The notes beneath the pieces were generated by a model that saw nothing but the letters and a program-made list of their open reading frames with translations, was not told where the DNA came from and searched no databases. Made by a program: the position numbers and the translations under genes. This document shows positions 1 to 5,594 of a stretch of DNA of 5,594 bases, in pieces. Numbering within the stretch: position 1 is the stretch's first letter; each line of letters opens with the position of its first letter. This DNA is from Betaproteobacteria bacterium. Its GTDB lineage: Bacteria; Desulfobacterota; Desulfovibrionia; Desulfovibrionales; Desulfovibrionaceae. Where the stretch lies: contig WRKB01000210.1 in assembly GCA_009778295.1 (NCBI GenBank), positions 1 through 5,594 on the forward strand, written 5' to 3'.

Positions 1-158
1 CTGGACGGCGAACAGAGCCATATCGTGCAAAGAGGCGACACGATCGCGAACATCGCCGCCCGCTACAAAGTCAGTCCCAAAAACCTCATTCAACGCAACA
101 GGCTGGCCTCGCCAGATCTCATCGTGCAAGGCAAGGTACTGGTCATTCCGGCTTCCGG
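1..158. repeat. Direct repeat copy 1, LysM module
   Basis: This stretch matches 325-482 in direct orientation with a period of 324 bases and 17 mismatches by eye, about 89% identity, with no gaps. It covers the tripeptide-like lead-in LDGEQSH plus the whole LysM module. It begins at the very first base of the window, so the true left end of the repeat may lie further upstream. Confidence 0.9.
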
Positions 159-489
159 CGCGTCTCCGCGACAATCCCAGGCCGGCAAACGCTCCGCCGT
201 AAAAGTAGAGGAGCAGGCAATCCTTCCCTCCTCCATTCCGGCCCCCATTCCGCCCAGGGCCAAAGTCCCGCAAGAGCCGCAACGCGAAAACGCGCCGCTT
301 CCGGAGACCTCTCCTGCCGCGCTCCTGGACGGCGAACAGAGCCATATTGTGCAAAAAGGCGACACGATCGCGAACATCGCCGCCTGTTACGGAGTCAGTC
401 CCAAAACCCTCATCCAGCGCAACAGGCTGTCCTCGCCAAATCTCATTGTGCGGGGCACGGTACTAATCATTCCGGCTTCCGGACGATAA
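1..489 (+). CDS. LysM repeat protein, 3' part (start outside window)
   Basis: The frame is open from base 1, giving 162 residues that end at TAA 487-489; the N-terminus is missing. Two LysM modules are visible, at visible residues about 8-50 and 116-158. Each shows the family pattern: V-Q-(R/K)-G-D-T-I, then I-A-A-x-Y-x-V-S-P, then L-I-Q-R-N-R-L, and a closing (V/I)-IP. LysM modules bind the N-acetylglucosamine-containing glycan of peptidoglycan, so the protein probably acts at the cell wall. The modules are separated by a Pro/Ala/Glu/Gln-rich linker that is probably disordered. The protein ends four residues after the last module, so the LysM units form its C-terminal anchor. The catalytic part, if any, is not visible; a lytic transglycosylase of the MltD type or an amidase would fit, but nothing here decides. 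The next gene starts 66 bases downstream. Confidence 0.85.
   Translation: MDGEQSHIVQRGDTIANIAARYKVSPKNLIQRNRLASPDLIVQGKVLVIPASGASPRQSQAGKRSAVKVEEQAILPSSIPAPIPPRAKVPQEPQRENAPLPETSPAALLDGEQSHIVQKGDTIANIAACYGVSPKTLIQRNRLSSPNLIVRGTVLIIPASGR
325..482. repeat. Direct repeat copy 2, LysM module
   Basis: Second copy of the 158-base repeat that starts at base 1. Fourteen codons differ between the copies: nine change the amino acid (for example Arg to Cys, Lys to Gly, Asn to Thr) and five are silent. The reading frame is preserved, which fits duplication of a protein module rather than a mobile repeat. Confidence 0.9.
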
Positions 490-497
490 AGGGGGCT

Positions 498-519
498 TGC
501 GCTTTCCCTACGGAGCGCA
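498..519. other. Inverted repeat between LysM gene and maeB
   Basis: TGCGCT (498-503) and AGCGCA (514-519) are a perfect 6-base inverted repeat with a 10-base loop, starting 9 bases after the LysM gene stop. No run of T follows, so it is not a standard intrinsic terminator. It could be a weak transcription barrier or an mRNA leader hairpin for the malic enzyme gene, or chance. Confidence 0.3.
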
Positions 520-540
520 TAGAAGATTTCATCATCGAAA

Positions 541-547
541 AAAGGAG
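541..547 (+). promoter_or_regulatory. Ribosome binding site of malic enzyme gene
   Basis: AAAGGAG lies 8 bases before the ATG at 556, a near-ideal Shine-Dalgarno match and spacing. It fixes the start of the malic enzyme gene at 556. Confidence 0.8.
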
Positions 548-555
548 CATTTATT

Positions 556-1875
556 ATGGCCTTGTATACCAAAGAAGAAGCCTTGGCCTATCATGCCCAC
601 CCCAGACACGGTAAGGTGGAAGTATTGCCCGTCAAACCCTGTGCTACCCAGAAAGACCTTTCCATGGCCTATTCCCCTGGGGTCGCCGAAGCATGCCGAG
701 CCATCCACGCCAAGCCGGAGCTGGTCGATCTCTATACCGGCCGCGCCAACTTGGTAGCTGTCGTCTCCAACGGCACGGCGGTGCTCGGCCTCGGCGACAT
801 AGGCCCCAAAGCCGGCAAACCTGTTATGGAAGGCAAAGGCGTACTCTTCAAGATGTTCGCGGATATTGATGTCTATGACATCAACCTGGATGTGCGCGAT
901 CCTGATCAGCTCATCGCCATCGTCCAGGCGCTGGAGCCTACCTTCGGCGGCATCAACCTTGAAGATATCAAGGCTCCGGAATGCTTTTATATTGAAGAGA
1001 CGCTTAAAAAAAAGATGGGGATTCCCGTCTTTCATGACGACCAGCACGGTACCGCAGTCATTTCCGGAGCAGGGCTTATCAACGCCTGCGAAATCACCAA
1101 CCGCAAACTCAAAAACTGCAAGGTGGTCATCTCCGGCGCCGGAGCGGCGGCCATCGCCTGCGCCAACTTCTACGTGGCGCTCGGCATCGAACGCAAGGCC
1201 ATCTTCATGTTCGACTCCAAGGGTCTGCTGCACAAGGGACGCAACGATCTCAACAAATACAAGGCCGCTTACGCACAAAGCAAAAATCTGACTCTGGCCG
1301 AAGCCATGAAGGGCGCGGATCTCTTTTTGGGCCTGTCTACAAAGGGCGTCATCAACAAAACTATGGTCAAAAGCATGGCTAAGGCCCCGATTATCTACGC
1401 CTGCGCCAATCCCGATCCGGAAATTTCCTATCCCGAAGCCAAGGCTGCCGCGCCCGACTGCATCATGGGCACAGGCCGCACAGACTTCCCCAACCAGGTT
1501 AATAACGTCTCCGGATTCCCCTTCCTGTTCCGCGGCGCGCTGGATGTAGGAGCTCCGGAAATCAACGAAGCCATGAAGATTGCCGCTGCCAAAGCTTTGG
1601 CCGAACTTGCCAAGCAACCCGTGCCGGCCGCGGTTTCCAAGGCCTATGGCGGGCAAAAGTTTTCCTACGGCCCGGACTATGTCACGCCCAAACCGCTTGA
1701 TCCGCGCATTCTGGAGTGGGAGACCCCTGCCGTTGCCAAGGCCGCCATGGATTCCGGCATCGCCAAAAGACCCATTAAAGATATGGACGCCTACCGCAGG
1801 GAGCTGATCACCCGCGTCAAGGCCTGCCATGCCCGAGCGAACGCGTTGACAAAGAGCTACCAGAAGAAAAAATAA
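556..1875 (+). CDS. maeB: Malic enzyme, short MaeB type without PTA domain
   Basis: Catalyses oxidative decarboxylation of malate to pyruvate with NAD(P)+ and a divalent metal, or the reverse; a cytoplasmic link between C4 acids and pyruvate. The 439 residues hold the N-terminal malic domain (about 15-165) and the NAD-binding domain (about 166-400). Family motifs are intact: YSPGVAEAC with Tyr39, [15 protein letters not shown] with Lys94 (the presumed Tyr/Lys acid-base pair), [12 protein letters not shown] with Glu136-Asp137 and [10 protein letters not shown] with Asp161-Asp162 (metal and substrate site), the Rossmann loop SGAGAAA at 193-199, and ACANPDPEI at 282-290. The protein ends after the NAD domain, so the phosphotransacetylase-like C-terminal domain of long MaeB enzymes such as E. 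coli's (about 760 residues) is absent, as in many bacteria. NAD versus NADP preference cannot be settled; Asp220 lies near the end of the second Rossmann strand. The start is supported by the AAAGGAG site. moeA follows after 4 bases. Confidence 0.95.
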   Translation: MALYTKEEALAYHAHPRHGKVEVLPVKPCATQKDLSMAYSPGVAEACRAIHAKPELVDLYTGRANLVAVVSNGTAVLGLGDIGPKAGKPVMEGKGVLFKMFADIDVYDINLDVRDPDQLIAIVQALEPTFGGINLEDIKAPECFYIEETLKKKMGIPVFHDDQHGTAVISGAGLINACEITNRKLKNCKVVISGAGAAAIACANFYVALGIERKAIFMFDSKGLLHKGRNDLNKYKAAYAQSKNLTLAEAMKGADLFLGLSTKGVINKTMVKSMAKAPIIYACANPDPEISYPEAKAAAPDCIMGTGRTDFPNQVNNVSGFPFLFRGALDVGAPEINEAMKIAAAKALAELAKQPVPAAVSKAYGGQKFSYGPDYVTPKPLDPRILEWETPAVAKAAMDSGIAKRPIKDMDAYRRELITRVKACHARANALTKSYQKKK

Positions 1876-1879
1876 ACAC

Positions 1880-3124
1880 ATGCAAGGTTTTTTTGAAGTT
1901 CTCGCGGTAGAGCAGGTGATCCGCCTGCTCACCGCGTTTTCTCCATTACCGCCGGAGCAGGCGGATCTGCTGGAAAGCGACGGCCGTATCCTGGCCGAAG
2001 ATATCACCGCCAAAGAAGATTTGCCGCTTGCCGACCGCTCGGCCATGGACGGCTATGCCCTGCGTGCGGCGGATACCTTCGGCGCAACGGAGAGCAATCC
2101 GTCGTATTTGCATTGCGTGAAAAATTTTGACATTCAGACGCCTCCGGACATCGAACTCCAGCCAGGACAATGCGCAGGGATCGTGACCGGCGGCATTCTG
2201 CCCGCCGGAGCGGATGCGGTGGTCATGGTGGAATATACCTACGCCATGAGCGAAAGCATGGTGGAAATCCGCGTGCCTGTGGCGCCCGGCACCCATGTCA
2301 TGCTACGGGGGGAAGACGTGCGGGCCGGCGGTCTGCTCTTGCCCGCCGGCACTCTGCTTCGACCGCAGGAAGTCGGCCTGATGGCCGCACTGGGAACATT
2401 GCGGGTTCCGGTACATAAACGTCCGCTGGTGGCGGTCATTTCCACGGGCGACGAACTAGTGGACGTCAGTGTCACTCCCAGAGCCGGGCAGGTGCGCGAT
2501 GTCAACAGTTCCACGCTTGCCTGCCTCGTGCGCCGCGCCGGGGGAACACCCGTCCTACTCGGCCTGATACCTGACGAATTACACACCCTGAGTGCCCGAT
2601 TAAGAGAAGCGCTTGAGACGGCGGATTGCATCCTGCTTTCCGGCGGCAGTTCCGTCGGCGTGCGCGATTTAACGGTCGGCGCTCTGCAAGCCATTGACGG
2701 CGCGCGCATCCTGTGCCATGGAGTGGCCCTTTCGCCGGGCAAGCCGCTCATCATCGCGGACGTGGGTGGAAAAGCCGTCTGGGGTCTGCCCGGACAGGTC
2801 ACTTCCGCCCAGGTGGTGATGCTGGTGCTGGGGCAGGCTTTTATCCGCCATCTGCAAGGCTGGAAAAATCCCTTTGATCAAGCTCTCTGGCCAAAGCAAA
2901 AGGCTGTGCTGGCCAGAAATATCGCGTCACGTCAGGGGAGGGAAGATTATGTGCGGGTGCGTTTTGAGCAAGGTGAGGCAGGTGAATTACTGGCCGTGCC
3001 AATTCCAGGTATGTCTGGCCTGCTGCGATCCTTAACGGGCGCACACGGGCTGGTGCGCATCCCTGCCTCGCTGGAAGGATTGGAAACGCGCCAACAGGTC
3101 GATGTGCTGTTGTTCGAACCATGA
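1880..3124 (+). CDS. moeA: Molybdopterin molybdenumtransferase MoeA
   Basis: Inserts molybdate into adenylylated molybdopterin, the last common step of molybdenum cofactor synthesis, in the cytoplasm. At 414 residues it is family-typical and complete. The MoeA N-terminal region (about 5-170) carries DRSAMDGYALR (52-62) and TGGILPAGADAVVMVE (103-118). The MoCF-biosynthesis domain (about 182-325) carries STGDELVD (188-195), GQVRDVNSS (203-211), LSGGSSVGVRDLT (253-265) and LSPGKPL (284-290). The C-terminal domain IV (about 340-412) carries GREDYVRVRF and GMSGLLRSLTGAHGLV. Asp57, Glu192 and Asp263 match acidic residues known to matter in E. coli MoeA. One loop reads GLPGQVTSA where most relatives have GLPGNPVSA, a modest variation. 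The ATG follows the maeB stop by 4 bases with only a poor AGAAG-like site, suggesting translational coupling. Likely clients in a sulfate reducer would be formate dehydrogenases and similar molybdenum or tungsten enzymes (inference). Confidence 0.95.
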   Translation: MQGFFEVLAVEQVIRLLTAFSPLPPEQADLLESDGRILAEDITAKEDLPLADRSAMDGYALRAADTFGATESNPSYLHCVKNFDIQTPPDIELQPGQCAGIVTGGILPAGADAVVMVEYTYAMSESMVEIRVPVAPGTHVMLRGEDVRAGGLLLPAGTLLRPQEVGLMAALGTLRVPVHKRPLVAVISTGDELVDVSVTPRAGQVRDVNSSTLACLVRRAGGTPVLLGLIPDELHTLSARLREALETADCILLSGGSSVGVRDLTVGALQAIDGARILCHGVALSPGKPLIIADVGGKAVWGLPGQVTSAQVVMLVLGQAFIRHLQGWKNPFDQALWPKQKAVLARNIASRQGREDYVRVRFEQGEAGELLAVPIPGMSGLLRSLTGAHGLVRIPASLEGLETRQQVDVLLFEP

Positions 3125-3225
3125 CCGGCACAGAAAAAAGCTTCGTCCAGTTCTGAGGATACTTTTGACAAAGGATCTCGTATACCGTGCTTGCAGCCTG
3201 CAAGGCCAGGTTATGCTGATAAATA

Positions 3226-3479
3226 ATTTCAAGCCAAGCCTTATTGGCCGCCAGAATTAAAAATTCGGCAAAGTGGCTGGCCTCCTTGTCGTATCGGGTC
3301 GCCACCCGCCTGTTTTCTTTTAACCTGCCAATATAACGCTCGACGACATTACGCTCTTTACACATCTCCCGGTTTATCTCGGGACTACGGCATTACCGGA
3401 GGGGAATAATAGCCTAGCTCATGCGTCTTGAGCCTGCTTCGCGAACAGACTCGCCTTTCCAGGGATTATCGGCTATACT
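3226..3479 (-). pseudogene. IS5-type transposase remnant, C-terminal part
   Basis: Reading the minus strand from about 3479 down gives one continuous frame with transposase character and two stops: ADNPWKGESVREAG, then TAG (3416-3414), AIIPLR, TAA (3395-3393), and then CRSPEINREMCKERNVVERY onward through GRLKENRRVATRYDK to AEFLILAANKAWL. The order fits the C-terminal third of IS5-family DDE transposases: an ADxxYxxxxxR region, a (V/I)IPPR region, then the Y-(2)-R-(3)-E-(6)-K signature. Here the signature's Tyr is Cys (codon 3362-3360), while the Arg, the presumed catalytic Glu (3341-3339) and the Lys remain. The upstream two-thirds, with the first two catalytic Asp residues, are absent. The frame has no stop until it runs antisense into moeA, so the original C-terminus is unclear. 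The gene is dead: truncated and twice interrupted. The surrounding DNA is visibly richer in A and T than its neighbours. Confidence 0.8.
3474..3479 (+). promoter_or_regulatory. Possible -10 element before the HPP-like gene
   Basis: TATACT differs from TATAAT at one position and ends 9 bases before the ATG at 3489. No good -35 box lies 16-18 bases upstream. If used, transcription would start almost at the ATG and the mRNA would be leaderless, which fits the missing ribosome binding site. The box lies at the edge of the transposase remnant. This is speculative. Confidence 0.25.
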
Positions 3480-3488
3480 GGTAATCGT

Positions 3489-4418
3489 ATGTACACCAGG
3501 GCGGAATATATCACCATGCTGTTTGTCGCCGGCATGGTGGGCATAGCGGAATATTTTCAGGTCAAGGAGATTATCTTCCCCGAAATAGCGGCGCTGGCCT
3601 TCGGGGCTTGGGTCATGGAGGAGCGTCCCTGGCACGGACCGGCCTGGACCATCTGGTTTTTACCGACTTTGGGCGCTGTTACGGGCGTCCTCATCATGCG
3701 GCTCGCACCGCACTCACTGCCCACCATGGTCGGTCTGGCCTTTCTGTTTATCCTGATCGAACTGAAGCTCTTCCGCTCGGCCATGTCCCCGTCATTTTCC
3801 GCAGCCATCCTGCCGATCATTACCGGCATAACAAGCTGGATCTATCCGGTATCCGTGTGCGTAACAGCCGCTATCGTCGCGGGGGCCGCGCTCTATCGCG
3901 AGAAAGGCAGGGTTGCCGCCATGGCAAAGAAGCCGCGCGCCGGGCACGCGACCATGCAGGCGGAAATGGCGCATTACGGGAAGCTGATCCTTTTTGTGGT
4001 GCTGGTGGCCGTTTTTGCCGTGAAGTCGAACTGGATTTTCGTCATGTCGCCGCCGCTCATTGTCGCTTTTGTGGAACTGACCGAGCCTTGCAGCATATTG
4101 CGAACCAAGTCCATGCCGCGTCTTTTGCTTCTCTTCACGCTGTCCGCCCTGGCGGGCATATTCTGGGTGGTTGTCGTGACGCAGACCTTTTCCTGGCCGT
4201 TATGGGCCGCCGCCGGACTTGCCGTGGCGTCGACGTTTCTGCTCGTGCGCATCCTTGGAATGGGCACTCCACCGGCATTTGCCCTGGCCCTTCTCCCGAC
4301 GATTCTGCCCCGCGACATGCTCCCTCTGTACCCTGTACATGTCCTTATCGGGAGCTTTTTATTTATCGTTTTCACTCACCTGGGGTTCAAGCCGTCCTCT
4401 TCCGCAGAACGTGAATAG
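3489..4418 (+). CDS. HPP-like integral membrane protein, tandem two-domain form
   Basis: A 309-residue inner-membrane protein with about eight hydrophobic segments: residues about 8-24, 30-42, 52-73, 78-92, 103-135 (possibly two), 165-180, 183-197, 211-232, 236-256 and 261-298, with exact helices uncertain. A charged loop (136-163) separates two halves that resemble each other. FPEIAALAFGAW (30-41) parallels MSPPLIVAFVEL (186-197). MSPSFSAAILPII (99-111) parallels GTPPAFALALLPTI (259-272). YPV recurs at 119-121 and 281-283. The Pro-rich A/LLP motifs resemble HPP-family membrane proteins, which usually have one four-helix domain of about 160 residues; some HPP members have been linked to nitrite transport. 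The substrate here is unknown. No Shine-Dalgarno site precedes the ATG, and an IS remnant lies immediately upstream. Aligning the two halves suggests the N-terminus is complete. The family call is by motif recognition only. Confidence 0.75.
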   Translation: MYTRAEYITMLFVAGMVGIAEYFQVKEIIFPEIAALAFGAWVMEERPWHGPAWTIWFLPTLGAVTGVLIMRLAPHSLPTMVGLAFLFILIELKLFRSAMSPSFSAAILPIITGITSWIYPVSVCVTAAIVAGAALYREKGRVAAMAKKPRAGHATMQAEMAHYGKLILFVVLVAVFAVKSNWIFVMSPPLIVAFVELTEPCSILRTKSMPRLLLLFTLSALAGIFWVVVVTQTFSWPLWAAAGLAVASTFLLVRILGMGTPPAFALALLPTILPRDMLPLYPVHVLIGSFLFIVFTHLGFKPSSSAERE

Positions 4419-4475
4419 AGCGGGCATGTGTGATCCCCTCGGATAAGCCAGAAGAAAGGCAGAGCTGATCCGCGC

Positions 4476-4961
4476 CTATCGCGCCCTGCCCTCACTTTTT
4501 GCGTTTGACGGCGCATTGCTGCGCATCGGTTCTGTAGACTTGATCCTCAAGGGTGTAGCCTGAAACAACAATATCCGTTCCTCATCGCGCGCCTGTTCCG
4601 AAATCACGGTAAAACGCTGCTTTGGACTTGAAATGGGCATGCCGTCGGTTCGTCCCACAAAATACAGCGTTCCGGTAGAAACGATAGTGTTATTATAGCG
4701 CAGAGTGGTAACCTCCTCAAGATGCAGCCTATCCACCTGGATGGAACCCCACTCAATGCACTTGATGAAGGTCCGCTTATTCATGACGCGCCCGTCAACG
4801 TCAATATGAACATATCCTTCATCAAGCAGCTTGTGCAAAACAGAAACATCTCCCGTCATGACAGCTTCCACATACAGCGCCACGCCGCTTTGCGCACAAG
4901 CCCAGCCGGGCGCGACGAGAAGCAGGAACAGTGCCATGGAACACAGCGTATATTTGCGCAT
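4476..4961 (-). CDS. Exported NTF2-like (DUF4440/SnoaL-type) protein
   Basis: A 161-residue protein with a clear Sec signal peptide: basic MRKY, a hydrophobic core ALFLLLVAPGWA, and a likely cut after ACA (residue 23), leaving a periplasmic protein of about 138 residues. Residues about 27-136 match the DUF4440 pattern of the NTF2-like alpha+beta cone fold: YVEAVMTGDVSVLHKLL, then GYVHIDVDGRVMNKRTFI, a central TGTLYFVG strand, and a closing RILLFQATPL. The fold hosts both enzymes and ligand binders, and no catalytic residue set is recognisable, so the function is unknown. The last 20 or so residues are polar, basic and probably disordered. The start at 4961 is supported by a GGGGAG site 9 bases upstream. 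It lies 38 bases downstream of sppA on the same strand, so co-transcription is likely, and it converges with the membrane protein gene across a 57-base gap. Confidence 0.8.
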   Translation of the reverse strand: MRKYTLCSMALFLLLVAPGWACAQSGVALYVEAVMTGDVSVLHKLLDEGYVHIDVDGRVMNKRTFIKCIEWGSIQVDRLHLEEVTTLRYNNTIVSTGTLYFVGRTDGMPISSPKQRFTVISEQARDEERILLFQATPLRIKSTEPMRSNAPSNAKSEGRAR

Positions 4962-4970
4962 GGCGGCGGT

Positions 4971-4976
4971 CTCCCC
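4971..4976 (-). promoter_or_regulatory. Ribosome binding site of the NTF2-like gene
   Basis: On the minus strand GGGGAG lies 9 bases before the ATG at 4961-4959. It falls within the 38-base gap after sppA, supporting this start and independent translation of the second gene of the pair. Confidence 0.65.
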
Positions 4977-4999
4977 ATATGCGGCAAAGTAGTTATGGC

Positions 5000-5594
5000 T
5001 CAGTAGATATACAAAAATTCCGGCGAAGTCACCCGGGCATCCAGTTCAATGCCCAGCACATTCTCCAGCAGTTCGCGCAGGTGACTTCTCCTTCTGGGCT
5101 GCTCCAGGAGCGGAGTTTTGTATTCCACATGTGCCGCGGCGCGCAATTGGTCCAAGGTTTCCGCCTGACCGCCAAGGCCGTCGACAAGCCCCAGTTCCAG
5201 AGCTCTGGCCCCGGTCAGAATCCGCCCGTCAGCTATGGCCTGCACCTTTTCCGCGGGAAGCTTCCTGGCCTCGGCGACAAGCGTTACAAAACTTTTATGC
5301 ATATCATCAATTATTGTCGCCAGATATTTACGTTCATCCTCGGTCATCGGACGGAAGGGAGTCCCCGCGTCTTTGTATTTGCCGGAGGTAATGCTTTCAC
5401 GATGCAGCCCCAGTTTTTCCATCAACCCCTGGACTTGCGGTATTTCCATTTTGACGCCGATGGAGCCCGTGATTGTCGATGGCGTAGCCAGAACACGTTG
5501 CGCCGCCAACGCCACCATAAGGCCGCCTGAAGCGGCCACGCTGCCCATGGAAGCATAGACCGGCTTTTTAGCGGCCAAACGCTTGAGCGCATCG
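5000..5594 (-). CDS. sppA: Signal peptide peptidase SppA, C-terminal part (start outside window)
   Basis: A membrane-bound serine protease of family S49 that degrades signal peptides left after secretion. The frame is open to the window edge, giving 197 residues ending at TGA 5002-5000. About 100 N-terminal residues, including the membrane anchor expected in short SppA proteins of about 300 residues, lie outside. Visible motifs are KKPVYASMGSVAASGG with the nucleophile Ser (codon 5530-5528), TITGSIGV, and SGKYKDAG, whose second Lys (codon 5374-5372) matches the catalytic Lys of the short bacterial SppA type, as in Bacillus subtilis. RILTGARALELGLVDGLGG is the usual C-terminal S49 block. Both members of the Ser-Lys dyad are present, so the enzyme should be active. 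The tail ends EFLYIY. A TTG at 5578 is internal and is not the start, because the conserved domain continues upstream. Confidence 0.93.
   Translation of the reverse strand, partial: DALKRLAAKKPVYASMGSVAASGGLMVALAAQRVLATPSTITGSIGVKMEIPQVQGLMEKLGLHRESITSGKYKDAGTPFRPMTEDERKYLATIIDDMHKSFVTLVAEARKLPAEKVQAIADGRILTGARALELGLVDGLGGQAETLDQLRAAAHVEYKTPLLEQPRRRSHLRELLENVLGIELDARVTSPEFLYIY

Larger units (their letters stand above)
3125..3488. mobile_element. Insertion-sequence remnant region between moeA and HPP-like gene
   Basis: This 364-base gap has no intact gene. Bases about 3226-3479 are the decayed transposase. Bases 3125-3225 lie downstream of the conserved transposase end and may be the IS 3' end plus original intergenic DNA. 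I could not define a terminal inverted repeat or target duplication, because the other end of the element is gone. No convincing terminator for moeA is visible. The right edge of transposase similarity lies about 10 bases before the next gene's ATG. Confidence 0.6.

Noticed and set aside
497..525. Possible promoter TTGCGC, 17 bases, TAGAAG before maeB
   Set aside because: The spacing is right, but the boxes match the consensus at only three and four of six positions and overlap the inverted repeat; this is too weak to call.
532..2046. A 504-codon open frame on the minus strand opposite maeB
   Set aside because: Its codons lie exactly opposite the maeB codons, so it stays open simply because the sense gene avoids TTA, CTA and TCA. 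The protein has no recognisable domain, while maeB is complete with all its motifs.
3165..3170. Perfect TTGACA -35 box
   Set aside because: No TATAAT-like hexamer follows at 16-18 bases; the nearest TATACC is only 10 bases away. It may be part of an IS end but is not a supportable promoter.
2841..3225. Downstream half of the minus-strand open frame that continues the transposase into moeA
   Set aside because: Beyond the conserved AANKAWL segment the translation loses transposase character, and from 3124 on it is simply antisense to moeA. It is read-through with no support as protein.
3414..3635. 73-codon minus-strand frame as a separate small gene
   Set aside because: Its first part is antisense to the HPP-like gene and its last 20 or so codons are part of the transposase remnant; it is a chance junction.
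4419..4490. Terminator between the convergent genes
   Set aside because: GGCAG (4458-4462) and CTGCC (4486-4490) can pair around an inner CGCG/CGCG, but the stem is broken, has no adjacent T-run, and extends into the minus-strand gene.

Overview
The window is GC-rich bacterial chromosomal DNA carrying five protein genes and one decayed transposase remnant. The gene types and protein style (a short MaeB-type malic enzyme, a MoeA with a GLPGQVTSA loop, a short SppA ending in EFLYIY) suggest a Gram-negative anaerobe of the Desulfovibrio group. That assignment is an inference from protein character and has not been checked by any search.

Layout, left to right. Bases 1-489 (+) are the 3' end of a cell-wall-binding protein with two nearly identical LysM modules joined by a Pro/Ala-rich linker; its start lies outside the window. 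Bases 556-1875 (+) encode a complete 439-residue malic enzyme with a strong ribosome binding site. Bases 1880-3124 (+) encode a complete molybdopterin molybdotransferase (MoeA), starting 4 bases after the malic enzyme stop and so almost certainly co-transcribed with it. Bases about 3125-3488 hold no intact gene. They contain, on the minus strand, the C-terminal part of an IS5-type transposase with two in-frame stop codons and its 5' part missing. Bases 3489-4418 (+) encode a polytopic membrane protein that looks like two HPP-type four-helix domains fused in tandem. Two minus-strand genes converge on it: a small exported NTF2/DUF4440-like protein (4476-4961) and, 38 bases upstream of that, the 3' part of the signal peptide peptidase gene sppA (5000 to the window end).

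The plus-strand genes serve unrelated jobs: envelope binding, pyruvate/malate interconversion and molybdenum cofactor synthesis. The maeB-moeA pair looks like one transcription unit. The membrane protein gene is cut off from moeA by the insertion-sequence remnant, whose truncated end lies about 10 bases before its ATG, so its original upstream control region seems to have been replaced. The sppA and NTF2-like genes probably form a minus-strand unit devoted to the cell envelope.

No defence system, CRISPR array, RNA gene or phage module was found. The most unusual items are the transposase remnant abutting the membrane protein gene, the two-fold internal repeat in that protein, and the 158-base direct repeat in the LysM gene.
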